In this document: in pieces, positions 32,155-45,527 of the stretch
How the letters are laid out: each line of letters starts with the position of its first letter
How positions within the stretch are numbered: position 1 is the first letter of the stretch
Source of the DNA: Anticarsia gemmatalis
Taxonomy: Eukaryota > Arthropoda > Insecta > Lepidoptera > Erebidae
Direction: 5' to 3'
Assembly: GCF_050436995.1 (NCBI RefSeq)
Contig: NC_134767.1
Coordinates: forward strand, 3,100,001 to 3,164,000
Length of the DNA stretch: 64,000 nucleotides
Program-made: the position numbers and the translations under genes
Notes under the pieces: generated by a model
Seen by the model: the letters and a program-made list of their open reading frames with translations, nothing else
The model's database searches: none
What the model was told of the DNA's origin: nothing

Positions 32155-34889
32155 TGTTACTAATAGTCTCATTCCGTTTTAATCTATTGTATTGAAGCTA
32201 TCGCAACGTAGGAAAAATGTATGAATAGAAAACAGATTCTAAGATTATCATTGAGAATTTAGTCTTGAATCTGATCGAGAGCTGAAATCAAATACATTCT
32301 CGTAATTTATATCCAGATCAAACTACTTGACAGAAGGCAAATTAGTAACCCTATTCGACCAATTAGTATGATGAAATCGAATTATGGATCATGTCACTGC
32401 GTTAGACGTCATGTTCAAACTAAATGGTGCAATACATGTAAAGTATCGTTCATACAGACATTTAGAAAATTTGCGCTTAGTGTTTTTCTTCATAATGTTA
32501 CTGTGAAGTGGTTGATACAGTAACGCTTACATATGTACATACATCACGCGTGATACACACGTTTCGTCTTTAACAATGTTAGGCTCAATTATTAGGGGGC
32601 GAGTCTATTGCCAGTTACCGGGCACGTTACCAATCTCCTGGCATCTCCTGGCATCTCTCAAGTCATATTCTAACATAAGAAAGCGACCAAAAGTACTTTG
32701 CCCAACCCTGGAATCAAACCCAAAACCTTAGGATCAGCATATCTTAGCTCATTACAGTGCGCGGCTTGATCTTAAATGTGGGACAACTACGAATTGAGTT
32801 CGGAATATATATTTTGAGACTGCCTTTTGTATGTTAGTTTAGTTCCCGCGACAAAACTAAAGTTAAAGAATAATCTTTTATTTCCAAGGCTTGTTTGCCC
32901 TACTGCCTACCGATAGACTTTCTTCTATACACCTTATATGTGGGCCTTATAGCCGGTGCTTCTGAAACACGTTCAATTCGTGTCTTAAAGAAGAATCTAA
33001 TTAAAATAACGCTGCTTCACACTCACAAGTATGAACGAGGACTGCACAGAGATCTGACTGTGTCTTCATTAATATTTCATTAGTTGAGACGTTTGTAGCT
33101 TGTTTCACAAGTTCCTTGCAGTATTCATGACAATATACTTGTGTTATAAATGGTGGATGAAATGATTCGTTACTAATGTATACTGTGATTAAGGAATAAG
33201 ATTTGATTTAAGGATATTACATTTTTTATTACTGCTAGAAATTGTCTGAAGATCACATGACTTTTTCTCTTTAAGCCACTTTTTTTAAAGTCGGTAGACC
33301 TAAATAACGCAGAGGTGTTCGGATCACGTGTATATGCTTTTATGTGTTTTAAATAATATTAATTATGTCGGCTACTCTTAACGTGTCCTTAGCTGCAATA
33401 AATGTTCTGTCTAAAAATAGTTCTAGTCTGTTAAAAATAGTACGTGTTAATATTTTGGGTTGGTGCATTCTCCCATATAAAAAAAAACCATACTCACTGT
33501 CAATTGATTCCTTAAATCAAATTGATTTTAGGGACTATGGAAAAAACAGACCTCAAAAAATACTCATAACAATATGTACGCAGTCATATCTATTCCCTTA
33601 ACTCAAGATTAGCTAGCATATTAAATAAAGACGTAAATAAATCCACATTTGCTAACAAAGACATACGTCAAATAATTACAGATGGAACAACGTGAATTGT
33701 GGTCTCAACGTTGGTGACTGACATGAGAACGCCATTTACATAAGCACAAAATCCTCTTTTACGACCAATAGTTCGTGTAATAAGAAATATGTAGAGATGT
33801 GGTTTTACTAACGTGAAATTACGACCAGAAATATATATACAGAAGCAGCTGCGTTTGTTTATGATTGATATTAGTATTAAAAATGAAAAAGTTCATAATG
33901 TTTATCTGTTATAGTTTTATGGATAAATCTCTTGACCGATTTTGATAAAATTTTGCATGTAGACTTCTAAGACACTACACATATTGTTAGCAATTTTCTT
34001 TAATCACAATTCTCTTTAATCATCCTACATACCCCTTTTTAGGTGTACACAACATCATGTCACACAAGAGCAGCCTTAGGCCAGCCATTTTTGAACCAAA
34101 AATTATAAATGATATACATAAATTTTCTCAGAAACCTACTTACTAAAATCTTTCTTTTGCCCATCTTCTAAAATAAACTTAAAGCGCACCATTTTCCAGC
34201 TCTTAGCTAACCTACATTTTAGTTAGAAAAAATTAAAAGTATCAAAATTCATATTCATGTTAATTTCTTCGAAACTTTGGAGGCTACCTCTGCAAGTCTA
34301 GTAAAACTAAGTCAGCGTCAAGCAGGCGAAGAATCTTTAGTCCGTTTGATAATTAAGTTTGAATATAATTAAGTATTTTACAAAAAATGTCGTGGTATTT
34401 TAATAATATTTTCTTAAATAGAGAATAATGTGCAAAATCAAAAAAATTTAGACACATGGTTAAATTTAATATCTTTGTGTCACCTTTAGTACAATTATAA
34501 GGAAAGAAACTTACATGCAGTTTTTCAAACAGATAGAGTTAGGTAGACTGACAAAAAAATACCTTAGGCATTAAGTTCACCTTTATACAACTTTGTATAA
34601 GAAGTTGAAATAAATAAAAAGTTAAGTAGACTAAATATTAAATTCCTGTACTAGTATGCGTTGAAGTATATACTCATTTTGATAAATAGCACAAGCAAAA
34701 TCCACTCCACATCAAACATTAGTTAGCAAACTCAAAGTGCTCGAACAGATCGCCAACCGGGAATCAAAAGTTTTGATTGAAATTGGCATCCTGCAACTCT
34801 ACCTGTGAACTCTTACAGAACAAAATTAATTTAAGACACGTCTCCTTCGATATAAAGTTAGCGTATCGATTTTTACAACATTTTTAGAG
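32155..34889. other. Intergenic, nothing recognised
   Basis: AT-rich DNA with a weak B-box-like remnant near 32,700 (CCTGGAATCAAACCC) and a duplicated CTCCTGGCAT near 32,636-32,656. No convincing exon was seen. Confidence 0.4.
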
Positions 34890-35162
34890 CTCCGTACCTA
34901 AATGGTAAGAACGGGACCTTATTACTAAGCCTCCACTGTCTGTCCGTCCGTTCGTCTGTCACTAGTCTGTATCTCATAAACCATTAGAGCTAGAAAGCTG
35001 AAATTTTCTTTAATTATGTATTTCTGTTGCCTCTATAACAACAAATACTTAAAAATAAACTAATTTTTTTTGAATTTTTTGCTCAATATTAATAAAAGTT
35101 ACAGGAGATGCTGAAAATTTTGATAAGGTACCATTTGTGCGCGAGTCCGACTCGCACTTGTT
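34890..35162 (+). repeat. Interspersed repeat, copy 2
   Basis: It starts GAGCTCCGTACCTAAATGG, continues with CACTGTCTGTCCGTCCG, CTGTATCTCATAAACCATT and ends GTGCGCGAGTCCGACTCGC then ACTTG. It is the better-preserved relative of 6690-6945. Confidence 0.65.
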
Positions 35163-36768
35163 CGTTATTTTCTCCTACAGTTTGATATTTTCTTGGAAAA
35201 TTCTCGTAAATTGTGATTCGATTTTACGGACTGCAAACAATGTTGCAGTGTTTGCATTTGTTATACTGTTTGTTTCTTGAAAACATTCGTTATATCTTAT
35301 GGATTTACATTGAAAAGTATAAATTTATATTGACTATCTCTTGGCCACGACTCCGTCAATATAGACTGTAGAATGACTTGTGCTATGTTACGTACAAAAT
35401 CATAGGCAAAAGATTTCGTTTCTAAAGCCTGTATATTCAAATTAATGACACTATGTTATCCTCGCCAATTTATAAGTTTCCTTTAGTTTGAAAATGTATA
35501 ATTTTTAATATAAAATAAACTGATTAAATTACTAAATTGTTTTATTTCCAAAATGTTATTGGTTTTCAAGTTTTCTTTACAAAATCAGTTCGTTCTCATG
35601 AGAATGAAAATCACTGCATATTATGAAACAAAGTTCTCTCGCCACGTCTATTGATAAACTGAAAATCTGTAAAAGGGGTTTTCATGACATTTAACCAATA
35701 GATTGAGTAATTAGCAGGAAAGGCTTTAGTGCACAATTTAAGATTTAATAACTATTTCGGTCACTATTGCAATATAAAATTGCATTAAAAACATACCGAC
35801 AACTCAGACGAAACAAAACTGCAAATTCAACTCCATCAATTTAAAAAATACTTCAAGATTTTGACAAATGAAAGCTACGTTGTACTAGAAAATGTCGTTG
35901 TGAAAAATACATTTCATGACTCAGGATTCTGGTCACGTGCTTCGAGAATGTCAACTGAGGCGGGTGACGGAGGAATTTCATTTCAACCAACCATCGAACA
36001 TCTGTGACTCGAAACAAAAGATATGCAGTATATCTAGACAATCGCAGTATTAAATATTGAATTTTGTTTGCATAATTTATTTTGGTTTGTTGGTTTTTGT
36101 GGTAGTTGTTGCGAGAAAGATTTCTTTAGCTATTTTATTTGTTTTATTTATGTATTTTAAACTTTTTATACAGAGCTGTACTTAGGCGTACAGAGGCGGA
36201 CTGAATGCCAGGGGCTTTTTTTCCCACTCTACCATAGGGTGATGCAGAGATTGTTGTGAAGGTGTTTAAAAGAGGAAGGAGATTGAGATGAGAAAGAGTG
36301 TGTTTTAGCTGTAATTGTAATCTAAATTTTAATTAGAAATGTAGATTTTTGTAGCTGTAGTCATAGCTAGTGTTCATGTTTATCTTTAACCGATATTATA
36401 AATACAAAAGTTTGACACTCTGTTAGGATTTTGTGAATAAGCCTTCAAACCAAATTGGATAATGTGTAGCAAGAATACAGTTTTAATAACTCGATATTAA
36501 TACTCGATATCAAACTGGGTAATGTTAATGAACTTTTCCAGCTGAAACTTTTAGCCCTTAAAATGGCCATTATTGTACATCTTAAAGTAGCCATTAGAGT
36601 GAGCATTTTTCACTAAACTCATCAGCTTACTAACGAAATTAAACAAAAAGACAGTCAGCCGAAATTAGCAATACTATTTACATCTGTGGAACTACAAGTA
36701 TTTGACAAAATCCATTTTAAAGAAAGTAATTCCTCAATCTAGCTACGTTAATATCAACATTTATTATA
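35163..36768. other. Intergenic, nothing recognised
   Basis: AT-rich sequence. Short frames such as the one near 35,853-36,041 lack any recognisable motif. Confidence 0.4.
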
Positions 36769-37011
36769 TTAGGTCGAGGAAAAAGTCTTTTCGCGTTATA
36801 GTATGTATGAACTTTGTAATAAAATCTCTTAGGCTTCAAGAATTACAAATGAGTACACGGTTCATTAGGTTTCTTTCAGTAGGCTCGGGAGGTACCCAAA
36901 TATCGTGCTTTTTTGTGTAGAGAAAAGATTTTATTACAAGTTCATATATGTATAAACTTGTAATAAAATCTTTTCTCTCTATAATGCGAAAAGACTTCTT
37001 CCCCGACCTAA
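36769..37011. mobile_element. Mariner-like MITE (copy c)
   Basis: TTAGGTCGAGGAAAAAGTC and GACTTCTTCCCCGACCTAA form the terminal inverted repeats, flanked by TA on both sides. The core is shared with copy a. An extra inverted duplication near the right end (TTACAAGTTCATATATG / TATAAACTTGTAATAAA) makes it longer than the others. Confidence 0.85.
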
Positions 37012-38182
37012 TACAAGCTTCACATATAGTCCATTTGCAACGTTCCTGCCATCACAGTGTTAACACCGTCACGTACTTGACGAGTGCAGCTCTCGTTACG
37101 TATGCAGCAACACTACGCTACTTACTATAAAGGAAAACGCGGAATAGAAAAAATAATGAATTTTTATATGTAAGAACTGAGTTAAGTAAATGGATTGTGA
37201 TGTGTATGAATAGCATTGAAGTGTTTGTGCATTGTAGCGTGTTTGCTGTTCCTTTTGAATTTGCCAGAGCTGCAAAGATGAGATTATTATAACTTTTGAG
37301 TAGCTAACATGATATTTTCCAAGAGAAACCTATAAGCGCTGCAAGCGTATTTTGCAAGAATATTTTTTTAAATAATGAGAAATGTCAAACACGTGTTAAT
37401 TGATAGTACGAATGGTAGTAAATCACACCACTGTGTAGACCAAATACAATCGTTTTTTGTTATATTATTACAATGTATGCAGTTGAATATTTGTTCTTCA
37501 CTGTTTATAGACCCAAATATTAAGAAAGGTTAAATATAACCAGACCTACAACTAGATACCTACTCGTTCTAAATGGATCGACAACAATATGAGTAACTGA
37601 AATATTAATAAGTGTTCCTTAAAAAGTTAAAGGTCTTGTGCTAACATCGTCCTGTACCAAAAATAAGAACTGACAAAGTCATTTTAGAAACCAATTCACC
37701 TGTACAACACAAAATAAACAACAAAATAAAACCAAAACCACATGCTCTCACTGAATTTAACAATGAAACAAGCGATGACAAGCCGACACAACGTCACTAA
37801 CAATTTACCGCCTATTTTTGTCAGAGTTAACGAAATACCTTGGAGAGTACTCTAGTTTTTCATTGCGTCAATAAATCACCCGTTTCTATATATTGACGTC
37901 AAAAGATGTGAGGAAAGGAAAAGTATATTATTGAGAACGTGGAAATTAAAAAGATCGTTTGTGATGTTCTCGAAGACGTTTTGTACGTGTCACTCTTGTC
38001 TTGTGTCGCGTAATTTGGGACTGTTTGTTTATTTTTAGAAATACGTATCGAAATATGTATTGGTGTGGGGGATGCAAAAACAATAAGGATCGTGGTGTGG
38101 GGTGACATTTTTTGCATTGGGTAGCTGTGCCCTGGATGCTGTTGCTAAGTTTTCGATTAGATTTCTATTAATTATAATAATA
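37012..38182. other. Intergenic, nothing recognised
   Basis: AT-rich with no exon-like frame. A faint likeness between 37,850-37,900 and 45,110-45,160 (TTTTTC..T.CGTCAATAAATCA) may be an unlisted repeat. Confidence 0.35.
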
Positions 38183-38252
38183 TTAGGTCGGGGAAAAAGT
38201 CTTTTCGCATTATAGTATGTATGAACTAGAAAATACTTTTTCCTCGACCTAA
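38183..38252. mobile_element. Mariner-like MITE (copy d), 70-bp deletion derivative
   Basis: It consists only of the two termini: TTAGGTCGGGGAAAAAGTC followed by ATTATAGTATGTATGAACT, then AAATACTTTTTCCTCGACC and TAA, flanked by TA on both sides. The entire core present in copies a-c is missing. Confidence 0.85.
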
Positions 38253-38944
38253 TATAATCGACATCGTGGCCCAAAAGAACTCAATCTAAGCTTAACATAC
38301 AGTTGTATAGATTTAGGTTTGAAAATATTTTATTTCTTGTTTTGCTTGAACAACATTTAGTCGTCTTGCAATGCATGTATTAATTAAAATTTAAAATTAT
38401 ATATACCTAAGTAAAAAATTGATCATAAAAAATACCGGTTCCTATTTGTTTCTGATCTCATAAAAATTCAATTACCTCTTCAAAGAAGTCTACATGGAAA
38501 TGTTTCGTTGAATAATTTCAATATTGACAGCAATGACATCATAATTTTTGTTCGCAGAAACTGTCAAAAATCAACAATATATAAATTGGATTAAAAGCAA
38601 GTGCCTTGTATAAACATGGAACATGAACAGAAAACTTGAGGCTTCTCCGTATCGCGTATCGAAAGAAAAATCCTGGAAAATTTTAATGATCGCTTCTCAG
38701 AATGCATTTCCCTTACAGCAGAGAAATTGAGAAGCGAAGATATAATAACAAAGATATTTAGCGTCGTTGTAATAAAACAGACATTAGTGGCGTAAAACAT
38801 CAGATTCAGTATAAGATGAATTTTACACCACGCAATTAAATGTCACTGAAATATTAAATTTGCTATAAAGACCACTAATCAAATTGACTATAAGATAAGA
38901 CGTCATTGATCCTTTTCTTGATTACCAGTTAAGTTTGGAACTGC

Positions 38945-39303
38945 ATAAAGCGGACCGGTCTCAGAGCCCGTCTCCGTTACGGAGTCCCACGCGGAGGCCA
39001 TTGCGTGCCCAATAATCAGATCTCTGGATCGGTTTCCGTAGAGCAGCTGTCCCACGAAAACCGTTCGCGTGCACATACATATGCGTGTTCACGGAAGGGG
39101 GGCCAATCTTCGCGTATGACGGCCATCACTAGTGGCAGCACTCCCAAAACACCAATGTCTGTATTTATTTTTATTATTGCTTAAGTCCCCAACCCGCACT
39201 TGGCCAGAGTGGTGGACTCAAGGCCTAACCCCTCCCCCTCGTTTGGGAGGAGACCCTTGCCCTGCAGTGGGACAGATATGGGTTATTAAAAAAAAAAAAA
39301 AAA
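38945..39303 (+). repeat. GC-rich unclassified block plus SINE family-2 tail
   Basis: About 38,945-39,135 is GC-rich (GGACCGGTCTCAGAGCCCG, GGAAGGGGGGCCAATC) and unclassified. From 39,181 the sequence is the 3' half of SINE family 2 (AAGTCCCCAACCCGCACTTG, GGACTCAAGGCCTAACCCC, GCAGTGGGACAG) followed by a run of 15-16 A. The two parts may be one composite retroposon or adjacent insertions. Confidence 0.55.
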
Positions 39304-39652
39304 GCTTGACTAACATGTCAAAAATGTAACGACAAAAAAAATTGTACCATCCAGACCCACACCTTTACTTCCTTTCAAATCATCTTTTTCTTCGCCTCAT
39401 TTATATATCTAAATAATACATAGTTACAGCTCTAACATTATCAAAGATATTTTAAGTAACACCGCATTACCGTCGAACATAACTTTGCACTCTGAACCGA
39501 GCTTAAACTGGAAGTGCAGGTTGTAATCCTTTTATCATTACTAAAATTACACGAACGTATTGTGTTTAATCGTGTAATACTGTCTAAGAGGTCTAAGAGG
39601 TGATGTCTTCGTTATACATACATATTATTATGTACATGAAATCATTTCTTTT

Positions 39653-39905
39653 CCCATAGAGGTATACACAGACCAAAGAACGCCACTCGCTATGATAATC
39701 ACAAATTTATCTTGCCTCCATAACTTTTAAACTTTTGCGTTGCATGTTTATTATAAAATATAATACGGTAATTAACACGAACACGCACTTTAATCTAGAA
39801 TGCCTGACGTTTCGGCGCAGATTACATTTCCCTTGCCTCATTCACATCCATACACCTTGTCATACAGGACCGCGCCGATTACAAGTATTACGCCCCAACT
39901 TATAC
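39653..39905 (+). repeat. Interspersed repeat copy
   Basis: CCATAGAGGTATACACAGAC, AACGCCACTCGCTATGATAA and TTCACATCCATACACCTTG then TCATACAGGAC match the copy at 15,914 in order, with a longer interior. It ends about 200 bp upstream of receptor gene A. Confidence 0.5.
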
Positions 39906-40122
39906 TCATATCTAAAGAAAATAAGTCAGTCCATTTACGTTTACATGTAGCGTCGGTCAAAGCAATACACTTATATATCTTCATTTATATAATAATATGA
40001 ACAAACTAGAACTTTACATTACACTTTTCCTGTAATAAAGGCATAATTACAACCTTAATTATGTGTGATTAAAGTGCCGTAAACTAAAAATAAACCATTC
40101 TCAATATCGAAGTAAACACAAA

Positions 40123-43100
40123 ATGGCCGCCATCACACAAGTGTGCAACTTAAAACTAATATTATTTCTACGATTCATTTTTGGTTATTGTACCAATGTG
40201 ACTATCTTTAAAACAAAATGTATTGTCAAAGTCTACAGTGTGTTTATCGTTTGTTTATTGATTTACTTCACTTTCACTTACGTTAAAGTTCTTACATTTT
40301 CTAAATTACTAACTACGTGTATGGAATATGTAGCACTGGTTGTATCTTCTTGGTTAATCACTGACGAATATATGTATAAATCTTTAAAACCAATATCTTC
40401 GATAGACTTCCTTCCTTGTGCTAAAGAAATGTTTGGTAAATTGGAAAAGCTAATGGTCAAATTGGTTGTCATTATGATAACATATAGGATTGTTCATGTC
40501 AGTGTGTATTGTTTTTACGATGATAAAAGCTGCGAATTTCATGAAACAATCGGCTTTTTTGTCATGCATGTGACATGGTGGGCGTTAGATGTCGGGCAAA
40601 TCAATATGATCTCAATTTTTTCGTTACTTTACTTTCGAGTGAAAATACTTAGGACGACAATAGAAAATTTTGGATTTGACAAAGTTCCTATGAAACAATA
40701 TTCGCCAAGAAGTTACGTTCGAATGTATGAAAGTTTGGTGGAATCTTTGAATTATGCAAATTTTCCCGTGAAGATTATGGTAAGTAGGCATTGCTTGGCA
40801 GTTTTCCAGGTTGAAATTTCTCCTTATGTCTCTTTCGATAGAAGACAAAGTTATCTATTTTCATTGTATGGTGAAACTATAAATTGCAGCAAGCCTTATT
40901 TGTTAAAATATGCTAAAAGCGGAGACCTATAATTGGCTGTCTGTTGCGTATTGTATGCATTTAAAATGTTATTGTTTGCTGTTGGTCTTCCAAAGATTAA
41001 ATAAATAAAATATATAATATATAGTTTTTCCAACGACTCCATCCGCGTGGTTAACAGCCGGTTTTTGAGTAAATTTAACAAAGGTTATCTATTCAATTAT
41101 GTTTTTTTTATGTGAGTAAATTGACTAATGTCACAAAACGCTAGTATTTCTATAGCCTATATGACATTTCATTACATGAACTACAACATTGCCACCTTTT
41201 ATGAAAAAAATGTTCAGTATCCACTATCCTTTCGCATTTATAATAATAAGCACGAATTAGTGTGATAATAATAAAGACATAAACTCACCTGCAAATTATC
41301 AAATAATAATGATGATATTATTTATTTTGTTTAAGGTGACGATCCTGCTATGTCTGGCAAGCCCAACGTTAATGCGAGATTATTACCGAATTATTGGATA
41401 TTTCAAAGATGAAGTAAGTATTATGAATTTCTCATGAAACTGATCACTAGACAAGGTATAACCTCAGTAGAACTTATTGAACTCAAACTATACTTAGACA
41501 CAATATAATTTATTATAACGATTACGTTCTAATAAATTGTATTGGCTGTCGATAATAATCGTATGAAAGTCCTTTTGAGTTTATATAACAGACAAATTCA
41601 AAATAGTTTGGCAATCTTTGGAGATAGATATATTATTACTTACTAGCTGACCCGCGCATCTTCGCTTGCGTCACATAAGAGAAAATGTGTCATAATTTTC
41701 CTCGTTTTTGTTACATTTTTTACTGGTACTCTGCTCCTATTGGTCGTAGCGTGATGATATAATAGCCTATAGCCTTCTTTAATAAATGGGCTATCCAACA
41801 CTGAAAGATTTTTTCAAATCAGATCAGTAGTTCCTGAGATTAGCGCGTTCAAACAAACAAACAAACTCTTCAGCTTTATAATATTAGTATAGATGTAACG
41901 GGTCTTAAACGCGATTGAATATTAAAGGTTAGAATACCTTATTGTTCAACCGACGTTTCGATCGAATTACATCGACCGTGGTCACGGGCTGACTAAATTT
42001 TCAATCGCGTTTAAGACCCGTTACGTTATAATATTATGTGCACAAGTCGCGAGAGTTTAAAAATGTTTTTTTTTTCTTATTTATTAACTCCGCTTTAAGG
42101 TAACTGACCCTTCATTTCCAATCGCCTTTTAAGACTAGTTGCATTATAATATTAAAATACAATGTAGTCCTTCTGTTTCAGGGCTTAGTTCTACGTCACG
42201 CAATATCGATGATTTCGAGTTTTATACAAACATACCTACCATTAACAATCTCAATGGCGATGATGGATTTGGTACAAGACGAATTGGCAACTATTAAAAA
42301 TATTACGATTGCAAAATTTATAACCTGCACTGGTAGGTACTTTTTAGCCTAGAATTTTTTTTATTTATGTTGGAGTTGGCTTTCAGTCTCACCGGATGCA
42401 GCTAAACACCAGTATTTGACACAATAATATAACGAATGCCTATCTGAACTCCACAACACAGTTGGGTTATAATACGATACCCCTCGGTAAGGATGGTTGT
42501 CAGACTTTCAAGCTTCTGACTACTGTACCTCGATTCTCTACCACTATCGACTGCCGACAACCGGCTAGCCATTGAATTTTGACATTTTGCATGTACTGCC
42601 AAAAAACTTTCCACGACGCCCGTCAGAGGCGCTGATCAGATTTTCATACAAAATTTCTCGATGACAGGTCGGTTGTCGGTAGTCGATAGTAATAGAGAAT
42701 TGAGCTACTGATAACGACTGTCAAGGATCTGCGAAAATTACAGCCGGGACCCTAAATTTAACATGCCTTTCGAAGCACGGAGGAACTCGATATGGTCACC
42801 CATTCACAGAACAACCTCGGCAAGCATGGCTTAACCTCAAAGATCGATTCGCGCGGCTGTTGTTAACTAGATTTTAAGCTTTTCGTGACCAGACAGACAA
42901 ACGCGGCAAGGGCGTTTGATAATATATTATGATATGTCGTGATAGTGATACACATAAGATAGTAAAACTTTTCTTTTCTACAGATGAGCGTGAACGTTCC
43001 GAGCTACAATTCTTAGTCGATGTGATGGATGCATTGCCTCTTCAGTACAATATATGGAGAATCATACCTTTCACTGCTCCGGTGATACTGGCTTTCTTCT

Positions 43101-43153
43101 CTTTGTGTACCATCAACTTTATGGCCATCGTTCAGATTAAAACTTATATGTAA
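40123..43153 (+). CDS. Gustatory receptor A (7tm_7 family), complete
   Basis: Four coding exons: 40123..40779, 41336..41413, 42182..42332 and 42984..43153, giving 1,056 nt and 351 residues. Every intron has GT-AG ends (donors GTAAGT, GTAAGT, GTAGGT) and the phases are 0, 0, 1. Exon 1 starts MAAITQVCNL with the conserved FLRFIFGYC and encodes about four membrane segments, the LLYFRVKILRTT intracellular motif and SYVRMYESLVESL. Exon 3 carries MAMMDLVQDELATI. Exon 4 carries DERERSELQFLVDVMD and the last membrane segment ending NFMAIVQI. Length and layout fit insect gustatory receptors, ligand-gated cation channels of chemosensory neurons with an intracellular N terminus. AATAAA lies at 43,188. 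Intron 2 holds a Helitron and a MITE. The family call rests on recognition by eye. Confidence 0.85.
41643..41893 (-). mobile_element. Non-autonomous Helitron in intron 2 of receptor A
   Basis: The minus strand starts TCTATACTAATATTATAAAG and ends GCGCGGGTCAGCTAG, between host A and T. Inside are GAAGAGTTTGTTTGTTTGAA and ATATCATCACGCTACGACC. It belongs to the same family as 52,203 and 54,722. Confidence 0.85.
41895..42024. mobile_element. MITE with perfect 25-bp inverted ends
   Basis: The arms 41,895-41,919 (GTAACGGGTCTTAAACGCG...) and 42,000-42,024 are exact reverse complements. The interior has CCGACGTTTCGATCG and GACCGTGGTCACGGG. It starts one base after the Helitron ends. The related block TCTTAAACGCAATTGAAAA also lies next to the Helitron at 54,722. 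Confidence 0.75.
42367..42525 (+). repeat. Interspersed repeat, copy 2
   Basis: GTTGGCTTTCAGTCTCACCG, CTCCACAACACAGTTG and TACGATACCCCTCGGTAAGG then GGTTGTCAGACTTTC correspond to 31,678-31,910. It lies in intron 3 of receptor A and abuts a MITE copy. Confidence 0.6.
42526..42707. mobile_element. MITE copy, TAGCKCG-terminus family
   Basis: It runs from CTCGATTCTCTACCACTATC to AATAGAGAATTGAGCTAC. The two halves form a long imperfect inverted repeat (GACTGCCGACAACCGGCTAG against GGTCGGTTGTCGGTAGTC). It lies in intron 3 of receptor A. Confidence 0.75.
42727..42862 (-). mobile_element. 5S-like SINE fragment
   Basis: The plus strand reads AGCCGGGACCCTAAATTTAA, CATGCCTTTCGAAGCACGG and ATATGGTCACCCATTC, i.e. 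the reverse of the SINE at 1582, strongly drifted. It lies in intron 3 of receptor A. Confidence 0.45.
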
Positions 43154-43193
43154 TTTGTTTTATAATTAGGTACATATTTTAATCATAAATAAA

Positions 43194-45527
43194 ATATAAT
43201 AGAAGTAATAATTTGTTAATAAATAAACAGATTTATTTTCACGTGGTTGTAAGTAATAAGTACCTGTTAGGCTTTAACATTACAATTTTGATACATTTGG
43301 TTGCTAAATATTTTTGTCAGTAGTGTTTTTACATTAGTAATGCAACTGATTGCCTCTGGTTTAATAGCGGAATTAATGTCGGTTCTATCAACTAGAGTTT
43401 GACATTTAAAATTACTTAAAAAAAAATGTTCTTGCAAAATAAGCTAAATGCTCAACTTTTCTGATCAACTTTTCATACAAAATGTATCGAAAGCTTCTTC
43501 GTTGTCGATAACAAAATGCCTCAATTTTTTAATGTTATCCCAAAACGTAACTGTTAATTAAAAGCTACAATAAAAATGTGGTATATAGAGTACAGTCACA
43601 GTAATAAATTTTTATTTTGTTCATTCTTTTTTAATTAAAAATATATGATTCAATAGATTAAATCAACAGAATATTTTTATTTTAAACCGAAACTACAGTG
43701 TCCTTTTCCACGAATACGATTGAATAAACAAATTTTATTACAAGCTTTTTTATGTACTTCATTGTCCTGCATTCTGTACAGTTCTTTTGTGGGTAAAAAT
43801 ACACATATTTTTAAGCCAATTCTTCATATTTGTGCACAGATTTTTTCTATAGAAGTTATTGGAGAAAATCCAAAATCAAAGTCAGTAAAAACTCATAATC
43901 AGTGGCAGATCCTGAAAAGAAACTGCACCTCATCAGTCTTTCCTGTATCTTTTGCGACAAAGTTTTACCAGTTGCATTTTATTTAGTACTAGCTTCTATT
44001 ATATTTTACAATATAGTACAAAAGATTTTGAGATATTTATTCCAAGTAATATTGCATACCAAGCTCATCTGCTTGTTGGCGAGTTAGTAAAGTTATATTA
44101 GTTGGTCATGTTGCAGTGGCCTGGCAATAGTAGCATAGTTCTGCTGCAATTGGTATTTTGGCTAAATTATTAAACAATAAAAACTTTTAATGCATAACCC
44201 AACGTAGGAGCAAAAGAAGAACTGGTAATCCACACACGCTCAGACCAGAATTTACATCTTATACATTTTCTTTCCACACTAAAATTATGACGACATTTCG
44301 CACCCATAAAATATTGTCAACGTAAATTTCCTCAGAGTAATCCATGGGTATTGTTCCTATTCGAAACCAAATGCAAAGCCCATAGAATTTATATTCGCGT
44401 TAATACATGACCCGTATCTTATTTTAAGCTTTTGGGTGCAATTTCCTTTCTTTTAAATTAACCTTTGCTCCTAGATATTCCGGGAACAAAGGGTTTTCTA
44501 AAGCATTTTGTTGTAGACAATATGTGCGCATTTACGAAGTTTTATCTTACTTAAGTAGTAGAAAATGTTATGCATTTGCTTTTGTAGTTGCTGTAGTGAG
44601 AAAAATGTGTGTGTACTAAATTAATACATGTGCTTTTGTATGTAGCGTTAATGCAAAGTTGTCGTAATTGCTTTATGTTTTGTGTTTCAAGCATCTTTTC
44701 TGTAACTGTCTTTTAGATTTTTGAGAGAAAATTGAGTTACGGGAAGATTTAGAATTGCTGTAGTTTGTGTGAAAACAATCTTTTAATGAGAACTGCTGCC
44801 TTTATCTACTGGCTTTTTGCCGTTAAATGATTGTTATTTTGTTAAGCCTTGAATATCTTTTAAATGGTTATAAATCGACCATTTTACGCTTCTGCAGTCC
44901 TCAAGTCTAAAGTCTGTTATTTAAGTTAAGCTTATGATTTTCGCTAAGCAAAATATACGTCATAAATTAAATACAAAGAATAAAAGAAAACTCTACACTT
45001 ATTACAAAACTGCAAGAACTTCAAATAATAAAATAAAGACTGGCTGTATTCAATCGCCATTTTCACACAGTAAATAAAAGCCTACACGCGTCAGATCCCA
45101 TGTGACAATCTTGTTTTTCGTTTCGTCAATAAATCAACATCGCTTTTATATATCCCTTCAAACAAGCTGGCGTTTACAAAAAACAGGAAGACGCGTTTCC
45201 TTGTTGGATGCGGAAATTAAAAAATAACGCTCAGTGCTTTGTCACCCACATGGAATACGTGAAATGTCAGTTATTATTAAATGTGTTTTCTGCAATCGTC
45301 TGTGAAAATAAAATATCCTGCTCTTATAGTCTTCTTTTGATGTCGTTTCTTTGCGATTATGTGTCCTTATTTATAAATAAACCGCAAAAACTATTTTGAA
45401 ATAAGTTTTATAACTGGATTATAATACATTTATGAATATTAATACATTTATTGGCAAACAAAAATATGAAGAATTTTGACAGAAAGAAAGAAAAGAAGAA
45501 GGCTTTACCTGACACTTTTGTCATACA
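43194..45527. other. Spacer between receptor genes A and B
   Basis: AT-rich with a degenerate MITE copy at about 43,375-43,512 (AGAGTTTGACATTTAAAAT, CTTCGTTGTCGATA). No exon belonging to another receptor was found here on either strand. A and B are convergent, so no promoter is needed. Confidence 0.45.

Noticed and set aside
40780..40932. Read-through of receptor A exon 1 to a stop at 40,932
   Set aside because: The tail after 40,779 lacks paralogue similarity and follows a strong GTAAGT donor; exons 2-4 continue the receptor in phase.
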